Shown here: in pieces, positions 7,086 through 15,325 of the stretch | Layout of the letters: the number at the start of each line of letters is the position of its first letter | How positions within the stretch are numbered: the stretch's first letter is position 1 | NCBI GenBank assembly: GCA_002325605.1 | Contig: DCSM01000023.1 | Coordinates: 1 to 25,339 of the forward strand | Direction of reading: 5' to 3' | DNA: 25,339 nt | Source: Chloroflexaceae bacterium UBA1466 | Lineage (GTDB): Bacteria > Chloroflexota > Chloroflexia > Chloroflexales > Chloroflexaceae | The notes under the pieces: model-generated | Databases searched by the model: none | The model's input: the letters and a program-made list of their open reading frames with translations, nothing else | What the model was told of the DNA's origin: nothing | Position numbers and translations under genes: made by a program

Positions 7086-7099
7086 GTTGTAAAGCCATA

Positions 7100-8596
7100 A
7101 TGGATGTTAGCATCTTTGACTTAACAAAGACCTTTGGCAAAGTGCGAGCGAATGAGCAAATCCGCTTGCACTTTGCGGCGGGGCAAATTCACGGGGTGCT
7201 GGGCGAAAATGGCGCGGGCAAAAGCACCCTAATGAAATTGTTGGCAGGTTTTCTGCGCCCCGATGCAGGTGAAATTTGGCTGGATGGGCAACCTGTAAAG
7301 TTGCTCAATCCAGCCATTGCGCTTCGAGTGGGGATTGGGATGGTCGCGCAAGAGCCGCTGGTGATTCCAGCCTTCACCGCGCTCGAAAACTTCTATTGTG
7401 CCAGTCCCGCAAGCGCCATGCCCAATCTCGCAAGCGCTCGGCAGCGGCTCTTAAACTATGCTGAACAGTTTGGTTTTACGATTCAGCCCGATTTACCAGT
7501 GGCAAATCTTACGGTTGGGCAACGGCAACAACTTGAGATTCTCCGCTTATTAGCCTTGGGAGCTAAATTGCTCATTTTAGATGAGCCGACAACGGGAATC
7601 TCAGCGCTGCAAAAGAAAGCTCTCTTCGAGGCTCTGCGTAAATTAGCTGCTGAAGGGAAAACGATTCTTTTTGTTTCGCATAAGTTAGAAGAAGTCGCTG
7701 AAATCTGTACGACTGTGAGCATCTTACGCGCTGGTCGAGTCGCAGGTGAGGGGCAAATGATAATGCCTCAACCGCAAGATCACTTGCTTTCGCTGATGTT
7801 TGGCCAAGAAATTCAAACGAAAAATCCTTCTCTACCCCAAAAAAGTGAAACTTCTAGCGCTCAAAGCGTTTGGAAACTTGATTCAGTGACTTTGCGGGAA
7901 GGTTCGCGCAGTTTACCTAACCTCAACCTGGACATCCCTGCGGGCACAATTTTAGGTCTGGCGGGGCTAGAGGGCGAGGGGCAACAATTGTTTTTACGCC
8001 TTTTAGCTGGGCGTTTGCGACCTAAGACTGGGCAATTCTGGCTTAAAGACGTAGAAATGACAAATTCAGCGCCTAAAGCGTTCCGAGAAGCAGGGATTCA
8101 TTATGTGCCCGCAGATCGGTTGGCCGAAGGGCTAGTTGGGAAGTTTTCGCTGGTCGAACATCTCTCGCTCCTGTCGAAAATGCCTGGTTTACTTATCAAT
8201 CTTCGCTCTGCCCAAGCCCAAGCTGGGGCCGCGATTGCCACTTACGCTATCAAAGCGGCTCCCACAACGCCCCTGGCCGCTTTATCGGGGGGTAACCAGC
8301 AGCGAGCAATGTTGGCGCTGATTCCTGCTCATTGCACAGGTTTGCTTTTTGACCAGCCGACGCGAGGTCTCGATATTTTGTCGGCCCGCGCTGTGTGGCA
8401 ACAGTTGTTGGCCCGCAAAGCGGCAGGCACAGCGATTGTTTTCGCCTCGGTTGATCTCGATGAATTGCTTAAATATAGCGATTCTATCCTTGTTTTCCAT
8501 GGTGGGCGAGTCTCAAAAGCCTTAGATCGCACAGATTTGAGTGCTACACAGCTTGCTGAATTGATTGGCGGAGTTGGCTTCGTCGCTGGCGAATGA
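7100..8596 (+). CDS. ABC importer ATPase with two nucleotide-binding domains (nucleoside type)
   Basis: A double ABC ATPase like those of the RbsA/NupO/YufO group, energising the permeases encoded next. Domain 1 is complete: Walker A GENGAGKS (residues 35-42), signature LTVGQRQ (137-143), Walker B LLILDEP (157-163) and the H-loop His near 194 (FVSH). Domain 2 is degenerate as usual: the Walker A lacks the P-loop lysine (GLEGEGQQ, 290-297), the signature LSGGNQQR is intact (395-402), and the Walker B reads LLFDQP (415-420), with Gln in place of the catalytic Glu. One hydrolysing site and one binding site are therefore expected. It starts 14 bp after the lipoprotein gene and is co-transcribed with it. 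Confidence 0.93.
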   Translation: MDVSIFDLTKTFGKVRANEQIRLHFAAGQIHGVLGENGAGKSTLMKLLAGFLRPDAGEIWLDGQPVKLLNPAIALRVGIGMVAQEPLVIPAFTALENFYCASPASAMPNLASARQRLLNYAEQFGFTIQPDLPVANLTVGQRQQLEILRLLALGAKLLILDEPTTGISALQKKALFEALRKLAAEGKTILFVSHKLEEVAEICTTVSILRAGRVAGEGQMIMPQPQDHLLSLMFGQEIQTKNPSLPQKSETSSAQSVWKLDSVTLREGSRSLPNLNLDIPAGTILGLAGLEGEGQQLFLRLLAGRLRPKTGQFWLKDVEMTNSAPKAFREAGIHYVPADRLAEGLVGKFSLVEHLSLLSKMPGLLINLRSAQAQAGAAIATYAIKAAPTTPLAALSGGNQQRAMLALIPAHCTGLLFDQPTRGLDILSARAVWQQLLARKAAGTAIVFASVDLDELLKYSDSILVFHGGRVSKALDRTDLSATQLAELIGGVGFVAGE

Positions 8597-8606
8597 TTTT
8601 TCCTCT

Positions 8607-9644
8607 ATGCAAAAAATGCGCTTTTCAAGCCTAGCAGTTCAAAACTTTTTGCTTACTACGGCAGGAACTCTCTTTTTCACAACGCTCATCTTACTGATTT
8701 CTGGGATTTCCCCGCTCGCAGTCTATCAACTCTTATTCTTTGGTGCGTTTAGTAGCCCCTCAAAAATCGCTGATCTGCTAATGTTGGCTGCACCGTTGCT
8801 TCTTTGCGCCGCAGGACTAACGCTGACCTTCGCCGCAGGGCTTTATAACCTGGGAATCGAAGGTCAATTGACATTGGGCGCGATCTTTGCAATGTTGCCT
8901 CTGCGCCTCTGGCCCGATTTGCCGCCGCCATTGCTTTGGGTCTTGGCTTTTTTGGCAGGAGCCTTGGGCGGCAGTTTGTGGGCCGCAAGCACCGCGAGCC
9001 TAAAAATTTACGCCCAGGTCAACGAAATTTTTGCGGGGCTGGGAATGAACTTTTTGGCGATGGGGATCGCGCTTTATCTGGTTTTTGGCCCCTGGCAACG
9101 CATTGGGACGGCTTCGATGTCGGGCACTGAACCCTTACCCAACGAATTGTGGCTGCCAACGCTGCCAAATCTGCGGCTTGCACCGCTTGCACCGCTGCTG
9201 GCTTTGAGCGCGTTGGGAATCGTTTGGTTTCTTTTGGCTCATACCAAATGGGGAATTTCGGTGCGAGCTACAGGCTTAAACCCAATTGCGGCTGAAAATC
9301 TCGGCGTTCCAACGAATTTGAGGCTCTTTGAAACGCTGTTTGGCTGTGGGATTTTAGCAGGAATTGCAGGTGCAATTCAAATTTTAGGCGTTTTCCATGG
9401 GCTGATTCCTAATGTTTCCAGTGGAATCGGCCTGCTTGCCTTGCTGATTGTCTTACTTGTTCAAGCTCAACCAACTTGGCTTTTACCAATCGTCTTACTT
9501 TTTGCCAGTTTCGCCATTGGAAGTGTTCAACTTCCCTTAGCTCTAAATGTAGATAGCAATATCAGCGGGGTTTTACAAGGATCATTAGTGCTTTTTGCGC
9601 TGATGGCTCGTGGGATCCAAGAAAGAAGGCAAAAAAAGCATTGA
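8607..9644 (+). CDS. Nucleoside-type ABC transporter permease 1
   Basis: A polytopic inner-membrane permease of the BPD_transp_2 family (RbsC/NupP/YufP-like), with about nine to ten hydrophobic segments spread over some 345 residues. Family features are LTFAAGLYNLGIEGQLTLGA early on and a cytosolic loop reading GISVRATGLNPIAAENLG, which contacts the ATPase. I chose ATG 8607, ten bp after the ATPase stop; in-frame TTG starts reaching to 8565 would overlap the ATPase gene. No clear ribosome binding site is seen, so translation is probably coupled to the upstream gene. Confidence 0.9.
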   Translation: MQKMRFSSLAVQNFLLTTAGTLFFTTLILLISGISPLAVYQLLFFGAFSSPSKIADLLMLAAPLLLCAAGLTLTFAAGLYNLGIEGQLTLGAIFAMLPLRLWPDLPPPLLWVLAFLAGALGGSLWAASTASLKIYAQVNEIFAGLGMNFLAMGIALYLVFGPWQRIGTASMSGTEPLPNELWLPTLPNLRLAPLAPLLALSALGIVWFLLAHTKWGISVRATGLNPIAAENLGVPTNLRLFETLFGCGILAGIAGAIQILGVFHGLIPNVSSGIGLLALLIVLLVQAQPTWLLPIVLLFASFAIGSVQLPLALNVDSNISGVLQGSLVLFALMARGIQERRQKKH

Positions 9645-10657
9645 ATTTAGATCAATTTTGGGTTGATCTCGCTGCCGTTTTGGCCAGTGCCAGCCCTTTG
9701 ATTTTAGCCACTTTAGGCGAAACAATCACTGAACGGGCAGGCGTAATCAATCTTTCCCTGGATGGCACAATGCTTTTGGCCGCGATGGTCGGCTTTGCGG
9801 TGGGCTTTCAGAGCCAAAATGTTGGGTTAGGCTTGCTGGCCGCAGCGCTAGTTGGCGGATTTATTGGGCTGATTTTGGGCTTTTTAAGTCTCTCCCTGCG
9901 CCAATCCCAAACCGCTGTTGGCTTTGTTTTGGCTTTGCTCTGCACCGATCTCTCTTCCTTTCTGGGCAATGCTTATGTGCGTGTCCCAGGAGTGGCTGTC
10001 CCTTCAATGCCAATCCCCTTTTTGAAAGATTTGCCTATTTTAGGCAAACTCTTTTTTCACCACGATCTCATCGTTTACAGCAGTTTTATCCTCACGCCAG
10101 CGCTTTCATGGTTTTTATTCCAAACTAGAAATGGCCTAATTCTGCGAGCTTTGGGCGAACAACCAACCGCAGCTTTTGCACGCGGCATCAATGTCATTCA
10201 ATATCGCTATTTTTATACGATTTTAGGCGGGATGTTGGTGGGTTTGGCGGGCGCAGCTTATTCTTTAGACTTGAAGCAAGGTTGGAGTCATCGTCATATT
10301 GCAGGAATGGGTTGGATCGCGCTGGCAATCGTGATTTTTGGGGCCTGGCAACCGTGGCGAGTCGCTTTTGGGTGCTATCTCTTTAGCGCTTTGCAAGTTT
10401 TGGCTAGTCGTTCCCAAAGTTTGTGGCCCAGCGTTCCGACGCAAGTCTTTCAAGTTGCCCCTTTTGCCTTGATGCTTGGCTTTTTAGTGCTAGTCAATCT
10501 GAGCAACAAGCCCCCAAGCACGCCGAGGGAAGCACAAATTTCGCTTCGGTGGTTGAGTTTAGCGAAGTTAATGTTGCTAATGCAAGGACTATTACATTCT
10601 TTGGCCGCTTCGCCGCCCGCCGCGCTGGGCAAACCTTTTTACAACGATGAGCCGTGA
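9641..10657 (+). CDS. Nucleoside-type ABC transporter permease 2
   Basis: The second BPD_transp_2 permease, paired with the preceding one to form the heterodimeric channel typical of BMP systems. It has the hallmark GETITERAGVINLSLDGTML near the N-terminus and the coupling loop GLILRALGEQPTAAFARGIN. It has eight or more membrane segments over about 290 residues, then a less hydrophobic tail. It starts with TTG, overlapping the stop codon of permease 1 in a TTGA arrangement, with AGAAGG upstream; this is classic translational coupling. The last ~45 residues (after LVNLSNKPPSTP) look poorly conserved. It is followed by a terminator. Confidence 0.9.
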   Translation: MNLDQFWVDLAAVLASASPLILATLGETITERAGVINLSLDGTMLLAAMVGFAVGFQSQNVGLGLLAAALVGGFIGLILGFLSLSLRQSQTAVGFVLALLCTDLSSFLGNAYVRVPGVAVPSMPIPFLKDLPILGKLFFHHDLIVYSSFILTPALSWFLFQTRNGLILRALGEQPTAAFARGINVIQYRYFYTILGGMLVGLAGAAYSLDLKQGWSHRHIAGMGWIALAIVIFGAWQPWRVAFGCYLFSALQVLASRSQSLWPSVPTQVFQVAPFALMLGFLVLVNLSNKPPSTPREAQISLRWLSLAKLMLLMQGLLHSLAASPPAALGKPFYNDEP

Positions 10658-10685
10658 GCTATCATTCGTTTCAAACCGACAGCAA

Positions 10686-10737
10686 AAGGAGCGTTCAACC
10701 CTTAGACAAGCTCAGGGAATGAAACGCTCCTCTTTTT
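10686..10737 (+). terminator. Terminator of the BMP operon, with a repeat R1 half-copy in its loop
   Basis: AGGAGCGTT and AACGCTCCT form the stem, followed by CTTTTT. The loop holds TTAGACAAGCTCAGGG (10702-10717), which resembles one arm of dispersed repeat R1 read on the other strand. Confidence 0.8.
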
Positions 10738-10760
10738 AGGCCGATTTCAGCAAGCTGGAC

Positions 10761-11201
10761 TTAGTAGGGACAGGCGGGCGATGGGCGTTGGAACCACCAA
10801 CAACCATTGTGTAAGGTATAAACTGAAATCACAGAGGTCAGGAGGATAAAGGCCAAAAGGATTAACATCGCCAGTAATAGCCCCCAGCGGCCCATAAATT
10901 TGAGGAAATCGGGCGGAATCATAAAGTGGGCAAAGTAGACCGCCCCAAGGCCCAAGAAGGGATGGAGCATGAAAGGCCCAATATAGCGCCCAAAGTCGGG
11001 ACTGCCCGTAAAGAATTTCCAGCCTAAGACGATGACCCCAGCCAAAAATTCTGCGTCTACCATGAGCGAGAAACCTGTAACGAACATGCTGCGCTCAAGG
11101 TCAGGCTTCCAAGTCGCAACAAACAGAAGCGAGGCCAACAACGTGATCAGGGGTAGAACAGGAAAGCCAAAGATGAAATGAAATTGCTCAACACCTTGCA
11201 T
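10761..11201 (-). CDS. Four-helix integral membrane protein, unknown function
   Basis: A 146-residue membrane protein with hydrophobic segments at about 10-30, 40-61, 75-97 and 105-130. I do not recognise the family. Two histidines sit within or beside the third helix (His80 and His92, in MLHPFLGLGAVYFAH), a spacing that could ligate haem or metal, but this is speculation. The tail carries HNGCWW and a Cys near the end. The start is firm: a perfect AGGAGG lies eight nt before the ATG. An extended -10 (TGGTATAAT on the minus strand, + coordinates 11265-11273) lies 65 bp upstream. It follows the large regulator on the same strand after 79 bp, but has its own promoter. Confidence 0.7.
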   Translation of the reverse strand: MQGVEQFHFIFGFPVLPLITLLASLLFVATWKPDLERSMFVTGFSLMVDAEFLAGVIVLGWKFFTGSPDFGRYIGPFMLHPFLGLGAVYFAHFMIPPDFLKFMGRWGLLLAMLILLAFILLTSVISVYTLHNGCWWFQRPSPACPY

Positions 11202-11264
11202 AGAAAATCCTCCTAAAGTATAATCAGTTCTTCAAGTGAACTGTAGCCAACACTTGGCTTTCCT

Positions 11265-11273
11265 ATTATACCA
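11265..11273 (-). promoter_or_regulatory. Extended -10 promoter of the four-helix membrane protein gene
   Basis: TGGTATAAT on the minus strand has a perfect -10 and an extended TGn, without a good -35. An AGTTC/GAACT inverted repeat lies just downstream, at about 11226-11242. Confidence 0.5.
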
Positions 11274-11280
11274 CCCCAGG

Positions 11281-14200
11281 TCAAATTTTTTCGTTGCGCT
11301 TTAGCTGTTCATAAAGTTCAATTGTTTCAGGCAAAGGATCAATTCCCATATCATCTTGCTGGAGGGCTTGGACGTAGCGGGTGTAGCTTCGCATGGCCTG
11401 GGAACGACTGCCACTCCGCGCATAGGCCCGAATCAGAACTTGGTAAGCTTCTTCGTAACAATGGTCGCGGCGCAGAATCCGCTCGCAAAAATGAATCGCT
11501 TGCTGAATTTCGCCATGCTCCAGGAGGCGGTTGGCGAGGGATGTCGCATTGGCCAGATAGCGAGCTAAGAGCCGTTCACGCTCTTCCAATGTCCAAGAAT
11601 CATAGAGCGATTCGGCGAGATAGTCCCCTTTATAGAGAGAAACTGCAATTTGGCTGCTCCGCAGGGCAAAATCGGGGTCACTCTGGGTCATGCTCGTGCG
11701 GAGTTCAAACTCATCCACGTCAATCCAACAGCCATAGGAAGGCGCAAAGCTATAGGCCAGGCCTTGGCGACGAATAAAAAAAGGGGCGATCCGTGGGGGG
11801 CGCAAAGGTTCTAAAGCGGCATTCAACGCATTAAGCGTGACTTTGAACTGGCGTTCGGCAGCGTCTAATTCGCTATCGGGCCACAACCAAGCGCAAATCT
11901 GTTCGCGCTGGAGCCATTGCCCGCGATAGGTCAGCAATAACTGGAGCAACTGGCGGGCTTTTTCGCGTTGCCATTCACGGGATTGGACTTCGTGCTGCCC
12001 CCGCCAGACGTGAAACGTCCCCAACATCTGCACCCGCAGGGTATAGCCAGGATGATAATTTTCAACAATTTCGTCGGTGGCCACCGAAGGAAAGGCTTGC
12101 CGCAACAAATGTTGAGCATAGGCCGAAAATTCGGGCAAGGCTCTTCCTCTAAGCAGGAGCGGAATTAACATGGCCAAGTCGCGGGGCCCAAAAAGGGTCG
12201 GGGAAGTCAGCAGCCCTTCATAGCCATACGTTTTGGCTAACCCTAAGAGTTTGGTAACTTGCTGAACCATCAAAGTTTCTTTACCAGAGAGAAGGAAAAG
12301 AAGCGCCAGCCACAGAGCCACAAGCGCTTGGCCATAGCTATCATGCCCCCGCGTAAACCGCTGTTGGGCTTGGTCAAGCCACTCGGCGGCCCGCTTATCA
12401 TTCACGACAATGGCGGTGCTGCCCAAAGTCAGCCAGATCAGGGCGGACATCCACTCATCGCCCGCATCCTGGGCAATCCTTAGCCCTTCCTGCGCCAGAA
12501 TCTCGGCGGTGCCAAGGTCGCCCCCATGGCCATTAAGCAAGGCCAAACCCATGTAGCTTTCGGCTTTGGTGCGGTCTACGCCCACCGCTTCGATCATCTC
12601 CAAAGCTTGCCGGTAGTGACGGTCCGCGGCGGCAGCATCAAGGGGTTTGATGACTTGGTAGGTGTGGCCGACGCGCATGTGGGCAATGGCTTCCGTAAAG
12701 CGCGAGCCACCTTGCTGGGCGGCGAGTAAACCACGCCGCGACATCGCCAGGGCCCGAGCATCATTGCCCAAAAGCGCATAAAGGAGCGCTAAAAGCAAAA
12801 ATGGCTCCCGATGCCCTAAGACGGTTGTGGGGTGTAAAGCTTGTTCGGCATGGCCTTGGGGATCGAGACCGAGATCGGTCTCAATTTGGCGACGCGACTC
12901 ATTCAGCCGCCCGCTCCGCAAGAGCATCCGAGGGAGCAACAAAGGAGCGGGGTCGACAGGCGTGATGGCGGTAAATTCGCTTTCCCAATAATCCGTTTTT
13001 TCGTTGTTTGTCGCCAACCGCTGGGCACAAGTCTCAAGGCACAAAGCGATGTCGGCGCGGCCCCGATTGGCCCAATTTTCAGCTTGCAGCCGCAGAATCT
13101 CCGCCCGTTCTGTCGCCATGGAAGCTGGCAGCAGCTTGAGGGCCCGCTTGAGCAAGTGCGCCGCTTGCGCTGGCTGCACCGTGTCCAGATAGACTTCAGC
13201 CCGCCCCCGCAAGGCTCGCGCTTGCCCCACCAAGTCATGCTGCTGCTGATAAGCGGCCTCCGCCTGTTCGTAGATCGCAAGGGCGCGTTCAAAATGCCCT
13301 AACCGCCGTTTGGCCATCGCTCGCGCCTCCAGAAGCGCGGCACGTTGCTGATAGGCGGCGGGAATTTGATCTAACCAACGCAACAAGGTCAACGAACGCC
13401 CTTGGTTGAGCCAATCTTTGGCGACTTGCTCCAGCACTTGCGCGGCTTGCAAAAAATCATTGATTTCTAAAAGATGATAAACAACACTTTCAAAATCATC
13501 TTGCTGCCGATAATAAACAATGGCTTGTTGATGCAGCACCGTTTGGTCTAACTGGCGTTGAGTTGCCAAGTTTTGCAGAAAGGCCCGAAAAAGGGGTTGA
13601 TAACTTAACTGCCCTGTGGCCAAAAGCTCAAGGAAAAGATAGCGCCGTTCTAACTGTTGCCAAGAAGGAATTAAAGCGGCTAAAATTGGCAATTTAAGAC
13701 AAATCTCGCGGTCTAGTTTGCGAAGATGAACGGAATGCAACAGAAAAGTTTGAATTTCAGTGGGTTGGGCATTAAAAACTTGTTGTAACAAATAATCATG
13801 GAGTAAAGGGCTAAGAATCTCAAGACAAACAGAACGCGAATCAACTTGGGTATAATTTGGAATCTCTAAAGCTAATTGGCCCGTATGCAATTTGGCCAAC
13901 ATTTGAAGGGCTAAAGGCCAGCCCCGACAAATTCTGGTCATTTCGGCCACATCGGACTCTGTTGGGAGCGACCATTCATAAAGCGCAAAGAGCGCAAACG
14001 CTTCTTCAGTCGTGAAAGCTAGATTACACTGCTCCACCTGATAGACTTCGCCACGCGCACGGGCCGTGGGCAGCAAAGCCATTAGCGGCTCGTAGCGGGT
14101 GGACAACAAAAGATGCAAGCGTTTTGGTTGAAGCAGAATGAAGCGTTCAATCAGGGCCAAAAGCTCTGGTTGCTGGTCAATAAAATGAAAATCATCCAAG

Positions 14201-14640
14201 ACCAACAACGTTTCGTCATCTAACCGCTTCGCCAGTTCATTGACCAAACTGTCCAGAGCAGCCAGGGGCAAAGCTGATTCCCCTTGGGCCACTTCTCTGA
14301 AGATTTCAGCCTGAATTTTTACTTCCTCAAGCGCCACAACCGGGCGAAAAGCTGCTGCTAAGTGACTCAAGAGAAGAGCTGGGCTATCCGTAGCACACAT
14401 CCGACACCAGACCGTCGGCCACCCACTTCGCAGCGCAAACCCCGCTAAGGCCGTGGTTTTCCCGCTCCCCGCTGGCGCAACCAAAAGGGACAGCGGGTAA
14501 TCTACCACTGCCGCCAGGAGCGAATCAACTCGTTGGCGGGAGAGTAAGCGGGCTTGCTGGGGCGGAGGAGCTAACCGAGTCACCACTAAACCTTGTGATT
14601 CAGGGTAACTGAACTCATTTGTAACTCGTAGGTCTATCAT
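11281..14640 (-). CDS. MalT-like ATPase/TPR regulator with C-terminal SARP/BTAD module
   Basis: A 1119-residue signal-integrating transcription regulator. The N-terminal STAND/AAA-type ATPase has a P-loop APAGSGKT (residues 55-62) and Walker B LLVLDD (145-150). A winged/helical region of the MalT type follows (to about 400), then a long helical-repeat region (about 410-850) with TPR-like ALAIYEQAEAAY motifs. The C-terminus, from residue 868 (LRVQMLGTFHVW), is an OmpR-type winged helix with EKARQLLQLLL and ICAWLWPDSELDAAERQFK. It is followed by a bacterial transcriptional activation domain (about 975-1115) ending in the typical GIDPLPETIELYEQL. Such proteins sense an unknown ligand through the ATPase/TPR part. 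No ribosome binding site is evident at the ATG. It stands divergent from the PHA-side gene at 14897; a link to PHA control is only suggested by proximity. Confidence 0.92.
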   Translation of the reverse strand: MIDLRVTNEFSYPESQGLVVTRLAPPPQQARLLSRQRVDSLLAAVVDYPLSLLVAPAGSGKTTALAGFALRSGWPTVWCRMCATDSPALLLSHLAAAFRPVVALEEVKIQAEIFREVAQGESALPLAALDSLVNELAKRLDDETLLVLDDFHFIDQQPELLALIERFILLQPKRLHLLLSTRYEPLMALLPTARARGEVYQVEQCNLAFTTEEAFALFALYEWSLPTESDVAEMTRICRGWPLALQMLAKLHTGQLALEIPNYTQVDSRSVCLEILSPLLHDYLLQQVFNAQPTEIQTFLLHSVHLRKLDREICLKLPILAALIPSWQQLERRYLFLELLATGQLSYQPLFRAFLQNLATQRQLDQTVLHQQAIVYYRQQDDFESVVYHLLEINDFLQAAQVLEQVAKDWLNQGRSLTLLRWLDQIPAAYQQRAALLEARAMAKRRLGHFERALAIYEQAEAAYQQQHDLVGQARALRGRAEVYLDTVQPAQAAHLLKRALKLLPASMATERAEILRLQAENWANRGRADIALCLETCAQRLATNNEKTDYWESEFTAITPVDPAPLLLPRMLLRSGRLNESRRQIETDLGLDPQGHAEQALHPTTVLGHREPFLLLALLYALLGNDARALAMSRRGLLAAQQGGSRFTEAIAHMRVGHTYQVIKPLDAAAADRHYRQALEMIEAVGVDRTKAESYMGLALLNGHGGDLGTAEILAQEGLRIAQDAGDEWMSALIWLTLGSTAIVVNDKRAAEWLDQAQQRFTRGHDSYGQALVALWLALLFLLSGKETLMVQQVTKLLGLAKTYGYEGLLTSPTLFGPRDLAMLIPLLLRGRALPEFSAYAQHLLRQAFPSVATDEIVENYHPGYTLRVQMLGTFHVWRGQHEVQSREWQREKARQLLQLLLTYRGQWLQREQICAWLWPDSELDAAERQFKVTLNALNAALEPLRPPRIAPFFIRRQGLAYSFAPSYGCWIDVDEFELRTSMTQSDPDFALRSSQIAVSLYKGDYLAESLYDSWTLEERERLLARYLANATSLANRLLEHGEIQQAIHFCERILRRDHCYEEAYQVLIRAYARSGSRSQAMRSYTRYVQALQQDDMGIDPLPETIELYEQLKRNEKI

Positions 14641-14896
14641 AAACTATGAATGCGATACTTATTGTCTTTAGAAAATAATAAAACAAGAGAGATATTTTCG
14701 TTTCTGCTAAAATTTGTGCTGTAAAAATCTTTTTAGCTCAATAACAATTAAAAAATAGCTCAAAAATAAAACTATGTGAAACTAAGATCATTTGTTATCC
14801 TCATTTGAGAACCAAAGCGTAGAAGTAAAAACAACAAATAGGTGAACTAAATTGTTAAGAAGATCCGAACCCTGGCTCACTACAGAAAGGTTCCGT
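14641..14896. promoter_or_regulatory. AT-rich divergent intergenic region with direct repeat TAGCTCAA
   Basis: This 256-bp stretch separates the divergent regulator gene and the small helical-protein gene. It is much richer in A and T than its surroundings. Two identical octamers, TAGCTCAA, lie at 14734-14741 and 14756-14763, exactly 22 bp apart (two helical turns). SARP-type regulators bind direct repeats spaced by multiples of 11 bp, so this is a candidate operator. I could not pick a convincing -35/-10 pair for either gene. Confidence 0.4.
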
Positions 14897-15193
14897 ATGT
14901 CAGAAGAACAATTGCAAGAGCAAGTTCGCAAACCATTTCTGAGTGCCCAAGATTTCGCGCTCAAATCAATGCGGACCTGGAATGAACTCCTTATGACAAG
15001 CGCCGATATGGCCTTTGATGTAGTGCTAAAAAATTGGAACTACAACCGCAGCCTACGCAGTGCGGCGGATCAGGCCGTTGAGGATGCGCTCCGGACGCAA
15101 CATCAGCTCAACAATGAGATGATGCAAGTCTGGCAAGGCTACACCAGCGATGTGCAAGAAATCGTTGGGTGGGCTGTTGATGATGGGAGATAG
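14897..15193 (+). CDS. Small helical protein next to the PHA cluster, possibly phasin-like
   Basis: A 98-residue, soluble and largely alpha-helical protein (SEEQLQEQVRKPFLSAQDFALKSM at the start, AVEDALRTQHQLNNEMMQVW later). It has regularly spaced aromatic residues and no signal or membrane segment. The amphipathic helical character and its place beside the PHA genes make a granule-associated (phasin-like) role plausible. There is no motif I can name. The ATG at 14897 has AGAAAGG six nt upstream; an in-frame TTG at 14852 has no such site. The gene ends before a very strong terminator and converges on the thiolase gene. Confidence 0.6.
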   Translation: MSEEQLQEQVRKPFLSAQDFALKSMRTWNELLMTSADMAFDVVLKNWNYNRSLRSAADQAVEDALRTQHQLNNEMMQVWQGYTSDVQEIVGWAVDDGR

Positions 15194-15215
15194 GCAGCGG
15201 GCCTATAGCTGACAC

Positions 15216-15259
15216 GGTAGCCATGCTCTCGGTTAGGCGAGAACATGGCTACCTTTTTT
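15216..15259 (+). terminator. Strong rho-independent terminator
   Basis: A 16-bp stem, GGTAGCCATGCTCTCG with CGAGAACATGGCTACC (one mismatch), encloses a 6-nt loop and is followed by six T. It ends the 14897 gene. Confidence 0.9.
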
Positions 15260-15280
15260 ATCCCTTGTAAAACAGACGTA

Positions 15281-15323
15281 GCGCGGGCTTCCAGCCTGCG
15301 AATGGCGGGCTTCTGTCCTGCGA
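15281..15323. repeat. Two tandem copies of hairpin repeat R4
   Basis: GCGCGGGCTTCCAGCCTGCGA (15281-15301, 21 bp in two parts: GCGCGGGCTTCC and AGCCTGCGA) is followed by GGCGGGCTTCTGTCCTGCGA (15304-15323). Each can fold as a short GC-rich hairpin. The second copy ends three bases from the thiolase stop codon. Confidence 0.65.
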
Positions 15324-15325
15324 TT

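Noticed and set aside
11322..11777. Plus-strand frames inside the large regulator
   Set aside because: They are shadows of the winged-helix/BTAD coding region on the minus strand.
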